Positions 11,397 to 22,389 of a stretch of 64,000 nt of DNA are shown piece after piece. The notes under the pieces are model-generated. The model worked only from the letters and a program-made list of their open reading frames with translations, did no database searches and had not been told where the DNA came from. A program made the translations under genes and the position numbers. The first letter of the stretch is position 1, and every line of letters starts with the position of its first letter. The stretch spans positions 32,947,017 to 33,011,016 of the forward strand of contig OX359269.1 of assembly GCA_947179155.2 (NCBI GenBank), in the 5' to 3' direction. Source of the stretch: Hedera helix. Lineage: Eukaryota; Streptophyta; Magnoliopsida; Apiales; Araliaceae.

Positions 11397-12519
11397 CATC
11401 CATCACACTCTTGTTATGTTTGTTAGTCATTTTTCAAGAACTCCAAGAGAGAAAAGAGAGAGAGTTCTAGAGAAAAAGTAAGCAAGCTGTGGGAGATGGA
11501 TGATCCACTAAGGAAATTTTCTAGAGAATGGACAAGAGGAAGTCATAAGCCAAGATCATGTCAAGAGGAATGAGAGCATCCATGTATATGAGGTTGAAAA
11601 GTGCTCTAAACTTTATTTAGTTCATTTTTATAGTCTATGTAGGTTTTGAACGGTTAAAATAAATTTTTAACCGATCAAAAGTTAAATCATGGTTTATATA
11701 TTCATGATTATATAGATATATTCATGGTTTGACATAGTTAAATCATGTTTTGGTATGAGCGGTATGCTTAAAAATGGTAGAAATGTTTATATCGAACTTT
11801 ACCGGTAAAACCCTAACGAAGCATGTAATATTTAATATGGTAGATTGAAATTTACAAGTTGGAAAATTGATTTCTATGGCTAGAAAGTTACATATATGAG
11901 TTTTTAAGAAAACCCAACTTGAAGCTTTCAAAAATATAGAAAAACAAAGAAGTTATGGCTTTTACCTCAAAATAGGTTATTTTTAAACCCTAAGTGGTTC
12001 GATCTTTAAATTTCGTGTCAAACATTTTCAAAAATGCGATCGAACCATGAAATGTTGTAAAACAAGAAGTTAGAAAGACAACAACACTAAGTTGGTATCA
12101 TTTGAAGGTGTAGAGTTTATTTTATTCGAGTTTGAACCATTAAAACCAATGATTTATAAAACTAATTTTCATTCTGTCCTTGTGAGCAATTTTACGGATA
12201 CTTTCGTTTGGAATTTATGATCTAAAGAGAAATTGTAGATCATGAAATTCTAATGAATTTAGACTCAAGAATTACCTCAAAATGTTTCCGTATGACAAAG
12301 TTATGACCAAATTAGTAAGAGAAGTTCCGGCAGCCCAAAAAAAAAAGGGTCCGGCGTCTAGACGCCAAGTCTACACCCTAGTTTCTTTCCATGGGCGTCT
12401 AGACACCCCAAAATTGCCTTGGGACGGTGTCTTGACGCCCTGCTTGATAAAAAAATATTTTATTGTTTTTTTAATTATTTTTAAATCAATAAATGTATTT
12501 TTAATGATAAATAATTGAT

Positions 12520-13050
12520 GTAATAATATTAGTAAATGAATAAAATATTATTAAATGATTAATAATATTAATAATGTAGTAAAATATTATTAAATGATTA
12601 ATAATATTAGATAATGAATAAAATATTATTAAATAATTAATAATATTAGGTAATGAATAAAATATTATTAAATGATTAATAATATTAATGAGTAGATAAA
12701 ATATTTTTAAATGAGTAATAATATTAGTAAGTGAATAAAATATTATTAAATGATTAATAATATTAATAAGAGAATAAAATATTATTAAATGGTTAATAAT
12801 ATTAATATGTGATTAAAATATTATTAAATGATTAATAATATTAATAAGGGATTAAAATATTATTAAATGGTTAATAATATTAATGTGTGATTAAAATATT
12901 ATTAAATGGTTAATAATATTAATAAAGGATTAAAATATTATTAAATAGTTAATAATATTAATATGTGATTAAAATATTATTAAATGGTTAATAATATTAA
13001 TAAGTGAGTAAAATATTGTTAAATGATTAATAATATTTGAATGTAGTTGT
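12520..13050. repeat. 39-bp AT-rich tandem array in the LTR
   Basis: About 13 units of ATTATTAAATGATTAATAAT plus a variable spacer (TATTAATAAGTGATTAAAAT type). The spacing measured between two neighbouring units near 12870 and 12909 is 39 bp. The ATTATT...AATAAT core is self-complementary. Confidence 0.85.
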
Positions 13051-13649
13051 ATATTATCAAAGGTAGATAATATCTTGGGGTATTTGGTACATTATTAAAT
13101 GTCCAAATCATTAAGTGATATAAAAAAAGAATGTTTAACCGATGTAAATAGTCCGCTTGTGACTAATTTAGACAACTTAATAAAAGTGGGTCGTACGATG
13201 AACGTATAGTGAATGCAGTGAATGCGTAAGTTAGTTAAGCGTACCCGTTATGTCCAAACTGTATTTGGGCTAGGGTTTTTGTTCGGAACTTAAGGGTTCG
13301 TTTGTCGGACATCTTAAGAGTTAATAATTTAAAGTTAGAGTCTTATATAAAGTCTAAGTAATAGTCATTGCATCTAATGATTATGTCAATTTCCTATATA
13401 TAAATTGTAGGTTGAACGAAAGACGCAAATAAGCATAACTGGTAGAAGCGAACCAGACAAGTTTTTCAGATATTGTTGCTATGTGTATAATTGTTGTGTG
13501 TGCACTTGAAGCATGTGAGAATTTGAATTAAATATATTTTTGTGAAACCATATGAGGTGTGTTGATTCTATATGATAGAAAGCTTGAATTAATTAAATAA
13601 GTTGAACTGTATGTCATGTATTCATTCCAATGCATGATCAGTATGTTGC

Positions 13650-13765
13650 ATGAATAAATGCAAAGTATGAGAAGCATGATGCATTCATATAATGTAATGC
13701 ATGAAACATGAGAAGCATGATGCATTCATATAATGTAATGCATGAAGCATGAGAAGCATGTATAA
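13650..13765 (+). repeat. Two-copy direct repeat with GCATGATGCATTC
   Basis: GAGAAGCATGATGCATTCAT followed by ATAATGTAATGCATGAA occurs twice in tandem, and a third partial GAGAAGCATG follows. Confidence 0.7.
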
Positions 13766-14397
13766 ACATGAACTATGTGTTATGTGCTATCTGTTAGACT
13801 TGCTGAGCCGTCGTGCTCACTCTTGCCTAAACCAACATTTTTCAGATAGTGCAAATTAATTGAAGATCTCGATAAAGATCAAGGAACATGAAAGCATATT
13901 ACTTTCACTGAAGATCTAAATATTTGTTGTAGATATTAGTCCAAATTGGACAGGTAAATGATTGTGTAGTATAAGACTTTAGTTAGTATGTTATATGAGT
14001 GTTAAATACATAAGTTGATTGTAATAGAATGTCGTATCATGTATGATATTAATACATACTAGAAATGTATAAAGATTTCGATTCTGGAATAGAAAGATAT
14101 GTTGTAAAATTGTAAATAAATGGTTATTTACCAATTATAATATTGTTGTAAGTCGTGGATGATAAGGAAAATGTAATACTAGTGTTAAACCGGATTTGAG
14201 GTTTGAGGGACCCGGATTCGGGGTCGTCACATTAACCGAGATTCTAGAAAGACATTTATCGATATAGTGTTCTATATAAATTAAGTTTTATATAAATCAT
14301 CGTTGCGAAACCTTAAGTTTGGTTAAATACTTAGTTACCGCGTATTTCCTGACTAAGTAGCCTAATTTAAAGTGATCACATCATAGATCAAATATAT

Positions 14398-14422
14398 CAA
14401 TATATATATATATATATATATT
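14398..14422. repeat. (TA)n microsatellite
   Basis: About 12 TA units inside the 3' part of the copia solo LTR. Confidence 0.9.
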
Positions 14423-15321
14423 TGAGTAAAATAAATTTATATCAAGTATTATTTAATTGCTTTGTTTATTATACTTGATATTTGTCATTGCAAGTATTTG
14501 ATTTTAAACTCATTCATTCATAAATACTTGTTGCATTATATAAAAGTTATTTAAACTTTTATATCACGAATATAATTACTATATTTGCTTACACAGAAGC
14601 ATATCACTCACTATAAAAGTTAATTAAACTTTTATATCCGTACTTAAAATTTTATCTGCTTAAATCAAGAAGCATATTTGTATTTATAAAGGAAAAGTAA
14701 ACCTTTATAAATCTGTACTGAAAATATATATCTGCTAAAAAAAGAAGCATCTTTCAAAAATAATTATTTATTTAAAAAGGTAAAGTGAGTTAGTTGTCTT
14801 TAAATTTGTGAGAAAAAGAGAGTGATTCTTTGACCAAGACCAGAGTCTTAGAGAGGTCAACGGGTAGTTGAGTCTCTAGTATACTTGTGAGGTAAGGAAC
14901 CGACTTCTTGTTTCAAGACCAGATTGTAAAGCAGAGCTAGACACAAAAACAGGTACAACTACGTTTGAGGAAGGGGCGGGGAGCTACTGTCTAAGATAAA
15001 TAGTTGTATGTAAAGTTAGAAGTTGATCTTTAAAACTTTGTAAAGGTTTCTCCGCCTATTGAAGGAGAATTAATTACTGATAGTAATAGGATCTCAAGTC
15101 CTGGAGAGGAGCTTGAGACTGGACGTAGCAATATACCCGAGCTGTATGTTGTGAACCAGCTAAATCTCTGTGCATTGTGTGATTGAATTTTTACTATCTT
15201 GCATATTAATTTATTACACTGCAAATTAATTAATCAAAAATTCAAAAAGGCCTAAGATAATTGTTAATCGGTAATAATCTATTCAACCCCCCTTCTAGAT
15301 TATTATTGGACTTTCAGACTT

Positions 15322-16455
15322 TTACTTGGACGTTGAGTGTCTATTGTAGAATGAAAATGATGATGGTATATAGGTAGACCCCTTCTCAAAAGCTTCCTTG
15401 TCTCATTCTTCTTTTCTTATACACATCGACAGTAACAAATAATTGTGAAGTATTTACAGATATAAGTTTGATTTATTTCTGCTGAAGGACAAAAATGACA
15501 TTATTTGGTTTCAGTACCAACTGCTACTTCTAGTAGCGTTTAGGAGAAAAGACCAAAACGGTGTCGTTTGGGAGAAATTAAAAGACCAAAATAGCGTTAT
15601 TTGGTTTCAGCACCAGTCGCTACTCCTAGTGGCAGCTGGGATCAGAGACAAAACAACGTCATTTTGTCTTTATCCTAACCGCCACTAGGAGTAGCAGCCA
15701 AGAGAACGACGTCGTCTCAAGACCACTACTAAGAGTAGTGACTAGGAAAACGACATCATTTTGTCCCTGGTCCTAGCCGTCAATAGGAGTAGCGGCCAAA
15801 AGATCGAGCTAAACGAAGTCATCTCTCGGCTGCTAGTCTTATTGACGATTATGAAGCCCTTAAATCTGCCTGCTCTCCACATCGGACTTCGCGCTCATTC
15901 CCAACATCTTCTATTCTTTAATCAATCATTCTATTAGTTTAACTAGTCTATTACAGACAATTACAACAATATTTATACTTCCATCCCTAAACGTAACTAA
16001 TCTCAAAGGTACACTTTACTACAACTTTCAATATTTAATACATCTCACATCTTCTAAAATCTTCTAATCTAACACTAAATTCATCTGAGAGTAGATGTTA
16101 TAGACTCACAATATTGACAACCAGATTGTTCCCGAAAAAGAGGGGGCCTTCCGTTAAAGATGACAACTTAACGATGCGTAATTGAATAACCCCATTTCTC
16201 GTCAAAACTTTCTAGCTGCTACCAAAAATGTTATTGTCTGATAATATACTACAATCATTGTTCATCGAACTGACCATACATTATGAGTTAAGGAACGTGC
16301 CATAATAATATGAATCGCCATACTAATACGAGTCACAAACTTATCATAAGTATGAGTTTTAAGAACTTGCTTAATTACAACCTTAACATTCATTAACAAA
16401 TTATCTTTCACTAATTAACTCCCCACATTCATAAACTCCCATCTCCAAGTGTCAA
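15322..16455. other. Unassigned DNA, possibly an old LTR fragment, with repeated near-palindromes
   Basis: No gene seen. Between 15521 and 15798 a near-palindrome of the form GCTACT..TAGTGGC occurs five times, mixed with AAAACGACGTCATTTTGTC-type motifs that also occur in the Athila LTR at 21496. It may be the remains of a related LTR. The far right bases (16451-16455, GTCAA) are the target duplication of the next element. Confidence 0.4.
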
Positions 16456-17515
16456 TGTAATATTCCGAACTTCCGAGAGAGTTGTAATCCGACTTTATGT
16501 GAATAAATAAAGCTTGAATTACATCTTATATGTGTTATGGAATCTTCGTTATTGCTTATTTTATGTGTTTCGGTTCAAGTATACAACATTAGCACGAAAA
16601 AGGAACATAAAAGTTTTTTTTCGAAAATCTGAAAAGAAGATAAAACCTAAACCCTAAACCCTAGGGTCTAAACCCTAGGAAATCTAACCTAAGCCCCCGA
16701 GCGAAACGTGTACGTCGAAATGACATTCTGTTTCACGATTCATCTTTCCCGTACTTTGAAAACACAATATAGCCGATAAAAGTTTTTCTCGAAAAACGCG
16801 TCGGGTATAGGACGAAATAGGGAAAAGACGAAAAATATTTTTTTTGCCTTTTTGATCGTCTAACCATTTTCTGAGAAATAGAAATCAATAATACTATTCA
16901 CCGAAAAACGTGCAACGTCTTTTTGACTTTTCGTTTTACAAAATAATGTTTATTCGGAACAAAACTCCGTAATATCTGACTTTTAAATCAGTAAAGACAA
17001 ATTCAACTGGAATACTTAGAAATGAACTAGGTTAGTGATAACTGGATTAGGAATCCTAATCTAGACTTAAACCTAGTTACAGAATAATTAAATTATCTAA
17101 CTAATTAATCTAATTAAGTGATTAACACTAATCCGGTTGGAATTGAACTAGGTTAAGGTAACTAGATTACCATTTAACCTAATTAACATGTAATTAAACT
17201 TAACCTAACTAGGATTAAGATTAATTAAACTATAGATTAACCTAATATATATGTTAAACTAATTTGTCAATTAATAACCTAATCGAATAATTAAATTCCT
17301 AGGTTTATTGCTAATTAACCTAACCTTGATTAAGCTAGATTATCAAATGGACTAACCTAACCTTGGTCAAGCTTGGTAAATGACCATGACTACCCCTCAA
17401 ATAAATGCTTAAATGACCAACCAAACAAGGTCTAATACTATTCATTTGGTAGGCTAATTGGTGGACCAATCAAAAGTTAACATGTATGGTTTTGTGATGT
17501 CACCAAACATGATGA

Positions 17516-20197
17516 TTACTCCGGGCTTATGCCTTTGATGTCTGCGATAGTCCAACCAAAGACTGTGATGTGGTCCCTCAAGACGCGAAGCAGTTTATCT
17601 TCGTGAACTTTGGTTAGATTGTTGGCAATGATCACTGGCAGGGTGTCCTCCTTCCCTAGGTATGCATACTTCAAATGTGTCGGTAACGGCTTCAATTCCA
17701 ATGTGGGTGCTTGCACAACAGAAGGTAACAGTTTTTGATGAGTTACAGGTAATTGAATAGATGAAACTGTATACTTAGCTGAAATTTTAGGCAATGAATG
17801 CAAAGCAGCTATTGTCTCTTTCAATTCTTGTGTTCGCTCAATCTCCTCCTCTTGGTTCACCTCCAAACTCTTTGTGAGGGCAACCTCCAAGCTATCCTTA
17901 TGCACTTGATCGAATGAATCCTGCATTAGTGAATCAATGACGTTAATAGCAAAAACAGAATTGACATCGCTAGGATACCTCATGGCCTCATAGATATTGA
18001 ACTGAATTTTCTCGCCATCGAACTCCATGGTCAAGGTTCCATTGTGCACATCAATCATGGTTCTTGCTGTCTTCAAAAATGGCCTCCCTAACAGTATATG
18101 GGCGGGATTTGGAGATGTATCATCTTCCATATCCACGATGTAAAAATCTGCAGGAAATATAAGCTCATTGACCTGCACCAACACATCCTCAATTACCCCT
18201 TCGGGATAAGTGTTAGTACGGTCAGCCAATTGAATAATAACACCAGTATTTTTCAAAGGTCCTAGATTTAAAGAAACATAAATAGATAATGGCATGACAT
18301 TGATTGAAGCTCCTAAATCTAGCATGGCTTTCTCAAATCTGGTATTACCTATTTTGCATGGAATTGTGAACATACCTGGATCCTTACATTTTGGGGGCAT
18401 CTTTCTTTGGAGGACCGCTGACACGTTCTCTCCGACCGTCACTTTTTCATCGTCTTTTAATTTCCTCTTATTAGTGCATAATTCTTTCAAAAATTTGGCA
18501 TACCTTGGAACTTGCTTGATTGCGTCTAATAGAGGAATGTTAACTTCTACCTTCCTGAAGGTCTCTAGAATCTCCTTATCTTGCTCATCCTTCTTTGAAG
18601 TTCTAAGATTCCTGGGAGGAAAAGGTAAATGATTAGACTTAAGTTGAATATGAGGGTTAGAGATTACCTTTGAAAGTTCTGCTTCTTCCTTAGCCTTATC
18701 CTCATTAAATTCAACAGTAGCGCTTGGTGTGTCCAGCTGTGTTCCACTCCTTAACGTAATAGCACTTGCATTTTCTCTAGGATTTATAATGGTTTGTGAA
18801 GGTAATTTTCCTGAGCCTTGAGAATCCAATTGACCAACGGTTGTAGCCAACTGACTTATCTGACTCTCTAGATTGTGAATGGAAGCCCTTGTATCTTGTT
18901 GAAACTGTTGGGTTTGGTTCATAAAGGCTTTGAACATATCCTCCAAAGATGTCCCAGAATTTGCAGGTGGTACTTGTCGAGGTGGGTACTGTTGTTGAGC
19001 TGGTTGGAAACCTTGCTGCCTATTCGGAAAGGCATTTTGTTGCGGTGGTGGTGGTCTATTTCCTCCGTAGCTCAGATTGGGATGATCCCTCCATCCTGGA
19101 TTGTATGTATTAGAATAGGGATCATATCGGCGTTGAGGTTGTCCTTGGAAGTTCCCTATTGCGTTGGCTTGTTGTGTGGTGTCATCCTCTTGTAATGTGG
19201 GGCAAGCATCTGTAGAATGATTCGATGATGAGCAAATCCCACAACTCTTGGCAACAGGTGGTGTATTTCCCGTGGACATCTTCAAAACTAAAGCAGTTAA
19301 ATCCGACAATTGTTGCTCAATACTGCCTGTGTTCACCTCATTGACCCTCTTCGGTGAGTGATCCACCCTAGTTCCATACTGCTGTGAGTTAGCTGCCATA
19401 TTTGCAATTAAGTTCTTTGCAGCGTCGGGAGTCTTGTCAACGAGTGCTCCACCACTTGCAGCATCGATCATACATCTATCCATTGGCAATAATCCTTCAT
19501 AAAAATATTGGATAAGATGTTGTTCATCGATTTGGTGTAGTGGACAACTGGAGCACAGCTTCTTGAACCTTTCCCAATACTCGTATAGAGTCTCTCCATT
19601 GTACTGTCGGATGGCGCATATCTCCTTCCTTATGTTGGCAACTCTTGAAGCAGGAAAGTATTTCTCCAAGAATAGCCTTTGCATGTCACTCCATGATTGT
19701 ATTGAACCTGAAGGGAGAAAGTACAGCCAATCCTTTGCTAGGTCTGCTAAGGAGAACGGGAATGCTCTCAGCTTGATGTGTTCTTCATTGACTCCTTGTG
19801 GTTTCATGGTTGAACATACCACATGGAACTCCTTTAGATGCTTGTATGGATCTTCACCTGTAAGACCACGAAAAGTAGGCAAAAGATGAATTAGACCAGA
19901 TTTAAGTTCAAAAGAAGCATCTAAATTAGGATACTCAATACACAATGGCTGTTGATTTAATTTAGGAGTAGCCAACTCCTTTAAAGTCCTGTTGTTGTTA
20001 GCCATCTTCTCTTCTTCGGAATCGCTAGGGGAACTGTTGGAATAGAGTTCAAGTGCAACGTTGAGGCCTGGTGATGATATGAAAGCTTGGTCCTCAACTG
20101 TTCTCTTAGCTTGATGAGTCTCTTTTCTTAATCTTCTTGCAGTTCTCTCGATCTCTGGATCAAAATTCAATTCACCACATTGAGAGGATCGGGTCAT
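17516..20197 (-). CDS. Athila-type gag-protease polyprotein, C-terminally truncated
   Basis: One open frame of 893 residues. It starts at ATG 20197 (MTRSSQ...), about 85 bp past the primer-binding site. Residues about 90-260 form the retrotransposon gag domain (LLPTFRGLTGEDPYKHLKEF, WSDMQRLFLEKYFPASR). A single CCHC zinc knuckle CGICSSSNHSTDACP lies near residue 320. A Pro/Gln-rich linker follows (about 345-410). The aspartic protease, near residue 635, has the active-site sequence MLDLGASINVMPLS and the later ILLGRPFL. The chain stops a few residues after VFGWTIADIKGISPE, where the reverse transcriptase would begin. The stop codon TAA at 17516-17518 is not its own but is supplied by the ATTAC target duplication. 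Products would be capsid, nucleocapsid and protease of virus-like particles. Without reverse transcriptase and integrase it can only be non-autonomous. Confidence 0.85.
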   Translation of the reverse strand: MTRSSQCGELNFDPEIERTARRLRKETHQAKRTVEDQAFISSPGLNVALELYSNSSPSDSEEEKMANNNRTLKELATPKLNQQPLCIEYPNLDASFELKSGLIHLLPTFRGLTGEDPYKHLKEFHVVCSTMKPQGVNEEHIKLRAFPFSLADLAKDWLYFLPSGSIQSWSDMQRLFLEKYFPASRVANIRKEICAIRQYNGETLYEYWERFKKLCSSCPLHQIDEQHLIQYFYEGLLPMDRCMIDAASGGALVDKTPDAAKNLIANMAANSQQYGTRVDHSPKRVNEVNTGSIEQQLSDLTALVLKMSTGNTPPVAKSCGICSSSNHSTDACPTLQEDDTTQQANAIGNFQGQPQRRYDPYSNTYNPGWRDHPNLSYGGNRPPPPQQNAFPNRQQGFQPAQQQYPPRQVPPANSGTSLEDMFKAFMNQTQQFQQDTRASIHNLESQISQLATTVGQLDSQGSGKLPSQTIINPRENASAITLRSGTQLDTPSATVEFNEDKAKEEAELSKVISNPHIQLKSNHLPFPPRNLRTSKKDEQDKEILETFRKVEVNIPLLDAIKQVPRYAKFLKELCTNKRKLKDDEKVTVGENVSAVLQRKMPPKCKDPGMFTIPCKIGNTRFEKAMLDLGASINVMPLSIYVSLNLGPLKNTGVIIQLADRTNTYPEGVIEDVLVQVNELIFPADFYIVDMEDDTSPNPAHILLGRPFLKTARTMIDVHNGTLTMEFDGEKIQFNIYEAMRYPSDVNSVFAINVIDSLMQDSFDQVHKDSLEVALTKSLEVNQEEEIERTQELKETIAALHSLPKISAKYTVSSIQLPVTHQKLLPSVVQAPTLELKPLPTHLKYAYLGKEDTLPVIIANNLTKVHEDKLLRVLRDHITVFGWTIADIKGISPE

Positions 20198-20281
20198 ACA
20201 CTACAAAATAAAGAAAAATAAATAAATAAATAAATTAAATAGTTAATTAAAGAAAACAAAGAAAAATAAAACAAATAACAC

Positions 20282-20299
20282 TCCCCGGCAACGGCGCCA
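20282..20299 (-). promoter_or_regulatory. tRNA-Asp-type primer-binding site
   Basis: On the minus strand this is TGGCGCCGTTGCCGGGGA, the standard primer site of Athila-type plant elements, complementary to a tRNA-Asp 3' end. It lies about 5 bp inside the LTR boundary I prefer. Confidence 0.85.
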
Positions 20300-21211
20300 A
20301 AATTTGGGAAGCTGTCGCAAGCAACCAAAAATAAAATCTTACTTTGAAAAATATTAATGTAGTAGTGAAAGTAAGAGTCGAACCCACAGAGAGTGAATTG
20401 TTTTAATAAATCTAATGTTTTCAAAAATATCTAATTAAATGGGGGTTTTGAATTATTAATTAACTAATTAAAATAAAACTAAATAATAAATAATAAAGAT
20501 GAGAAAAATCAATTAAAAACAAACTTCAGTTCTTTAGTTCAGTATCCCCTTCTTTTAATCAACAAATTAATCAAGTTATTATTATCTTTTCCTTCAATTG
20601 AAATTAATAATCCTAGATAACCGACAATCGCCAAGCTACCCGAAATCCTCCTTAAATTATAAATCTAATGCAGCAATCGCTCACAAAAGACCCTAACTAT
20701 CATACAACCTAGAACTATCAGTCTAGATTTAATATAACAGTTGCATTAAAAATTAGAGAATTAGATTATTCCAAGCAACAATCTCAACATCGCGGACCAT
20801 TTAACTTGCCATCTTGATAATCATAATAATATTCAAAAGTTTGACCACAATCAAATATTATTAATTGCTACTTATGATCAGATAAAATATCGTTTGCTTA
20901 ATATCAAATCTTAATCTAGTATATGATAAATTATTGATTAATCTAACAGGCCATTATCAAATTAATCAAGCAAATATCATAAAACAATTAAAACAGATTA
21001 ACAAGAATAAATCTCATGCATGAAGGAATAAATAATAAAACTCAATTAAAACATTAATTAAAAATAAGGTTCAACATCCCTTTAGAACTGAAAATAAAAA
21101 CTTAGCCTGACATTCTTCAAAATAATCTTCAAGAGTTGAAAAGCTCTCTCCAAGAAAGTAGAAGAAAGAACTCCTAAAAGCTTACAATGAATAATGAGAG
21201 AGCTTGGCCCT

Positions 21212-21221
21212 CTATTTATAG
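21212..21221 (-). promoter_or_regulatory. TATA box of the Athila LTR
   Basis: CTATAAATAG on the minus strand, followed by GGGCC and then AGCTCTCTCATTATTC. It is the only strong TATA match in the LTR. Confidence 0.65.
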
Positions 21222-21450
21222 GCCTCTAACTTGTCCAAAACCTAATAGGATTTACAATTAAAAATAAAAGAAAAAGAAAAATAATTATTCTCCTAACCCT
21301 AGTTGGAATAAAAATCCAATTTGGAATCAAAAAGTAACAAAAATCGGAAATAATTCTGTTTTGGACAAATTCCGCGCCAGCCAAACGCAGCCTAACACCG
21401 GCAGTTGACCAAGTCAACGCGGTTTCCGCTCCTGCTGACGTCAGCGATCG

Positions 21451-21620
21451 CCCGCGCATTGCGCGGGTTTTTATTTTTTTTAACTGCCGCTTCTGAAAAC
21501 GACGTCGTTTCTGTGTTCGCCCGTTCCTCGCACTCCGCGCATTGCGCGGACGTTTTCTGTTTTATTGAAACGGCGTCGTTTCGAACCGTGCGCTGAAGCC
21601 GCCTACGCGCGCATTGCGCG
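21451..21620. repeat. GC-rich palindromes in the Athila LTR
   Basis: CCCGCGCATTGCGCGGG (21451-21467), CCGCGCATTGCGCGG (21535-21549) and CGCGCATTGCGCG (21608-21620) are perfect inverted repeats around ATT. Between them are AAACGACGTCGTTT (about 21497-21510) and AAACGGCGTCGTTT (about 21568-21581). The block is dense in CpG. Confidence 0.85.
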
Positions 21621-22182
21621 GACGCCTGTTCAGGTTAATTACGCAAATGCCCCTCCGCGTCTTTTCTTCATTAATTACGATTTTGCCATCAGCCTGGTTA
21701 TTTACCGAAAATGCCATTTAACTTTTGCGGATTTTCCAGATTTGCCCCCAAGCTTTATTTTTCCTACAAAATAAAATATAAAAATAAATAAAAATAATAT
21801 AAAAATACTAAAAATCCTAAAAACACATGATAATAAATAAAACACCTAAAATACTATAAATAAATAAAAACACATAAATAAAAATAAATATAAAAAATAC
21901 TATAAAATTACCTAAATTAACATAAATTAACTAAAGTCCTATAAAACCTATTAAAACCACAATATGCTAAATAATAAAACATTTAAGCACACAATAAATA
22001 TAAAAACTAAGTATTAGGGCATAAAAACATCGTATAATTTAGTCCTATCAATTACTAGCATTTAATGGCATAAAATCAGACCTTTGGGGCGTCCAAACAA
22101 AGTGGAAATGGGTGGTGCACCTTAGCTTAGCTTAGCTTGGAAGTCTTGTAACAATGACCATTTTACCCTAGCTTTGCTTGGT

Positions 22183-22192
22183 CTATAAATAG
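22183..22192 (+). promoter_or_regulatory. TATA box of the gypsy solo LTR
   Basis: CTATAAATAG is followed by CAACAATTGTGCAC and a GAGAGAGAG leader, matching the layout of other gypsy LTRs in this window. Confidence 0.6.
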
Positions 22193-22389
22193 CAACAATT
22201 GTGCACTTGTTTTCTCATTCATTTTCAAGCTCAAAAATCAAGTATTAAAGCTATAAATTTATTGAGAGAGAGTTCTAGTGAGTTACTATCTTGGATATTG
22301 CAAAGAAATAGTTAAAGCTTGCAAACACTAAAGGTACAATCTCTTATAGTTTTTATGTTCGATTTTTCTTTCGTCTTAAATTTTCAAAA

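Larger units (their letters stand above)
9900..14231 (+). mobile_element. Ty3/gypsy solo LTR, 4.3 kb, nested in the copia solo LTR
   Basis: The LTR starts TGTAATATCCAAGA and ends GGGGTCGTCACA, with a perfect 5-bp target duplication TTAAC at 9895-9899 and 14232-14236. The GGGGTCGTCACA end resembles the GGGGGTGTCACA ends of Tekay/Del-type gypsy LTRs. It shares a TATA-box region and a 39-bp AT-rich array with the LTR starting at 53397, so the two belong to one family. There is no internal region. Confidence 0.85.
9014..15316 (+). mobile_element. Copia (SIRE-like) solo LTR, interrupted by a nested gypsy solo LTR
   Basis: The outer LTR starts TGATAGGTCTCC and ends TATTGGACTTTCA. It is flanked by a perfect 5-bp target duplication, GACTT (9009-9013 and 15317-15321). 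Its end contains TATTCAACCCCCCTTCTAGA, the SIRE-type LTR end, and its start has TTTTGATGATAACAAA. Without the nested element (9900-14231 plus one TTAAC) it is about 1966 bp. No internal retrotransposon sequence remains, so it is a solo LTR. A TATA box (TTTATAAATAGG) lies at about 9561. Confidence 0.85.
17520..22050 (-). mobile_element. Athila-like Ty3/gypsy element with one LTR, broken before reverse transcriptase
   Basis: On the minus strand it reads: one complete LTR (22050 to 20305), a tRNA-Asp-type primer site, then gag and protease, ending abruptly at 17520 just before the reverse transcriptase domain. There is no second LTR. Even so, the 5 bp beyond the LTR (22051-22055) and the 5 bp at the broken end (17515-17519) are both ATTAC. 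That is what integration of an incomplete cDNA would leave. A later deletion would have had to stop exactly at the duplication. The ORF is open, so the event is probably fairly young. Confidence 0.75.
20305..22050 (-). repeat. 5' LTR of the Athila-like element
   Basis: On the minus strand the LTR begins TGATAGGACTAAATTATACG and ends GACAGCTTCCCA (about 1746 bp, TG...CA). The inner edge could instead be 20313. It contains a TATA box (CTATAAATAG on the minus strand, 21212-21221) and a GC-rich block of palindromes at 21451-21620, in sharp contrast to its AT-rich surroundings. Confidence 0.8.

Noticed and set aside
12520..13050. CRISPR-like array of regular repeats
   Set aside because: Spacers are themselves repeated AT-rich sequence, the setting is a plant LTR, and no cas-like gene exists.
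9014..15316. Reading 9014-15316 as one single long LTR
   Set aside because: The TTAAC duplication and the LTR ends at 9900 and 14231 show that it is two nested elements of different families.
16645..16663. CCTAAACCCTAAACCCTAG, resembling the plant telomere repeat
   Set aside because: Only two to three units inside a gypsy LTR; it looks like a chance or telo-box sequence rather than an interstitial telomere.
18294..19889. Plus-strand open frames opposite the Athila gag-protease ORF
   Set aside because: They are shadows of the long minus-strand frame, which has recognisable domains.
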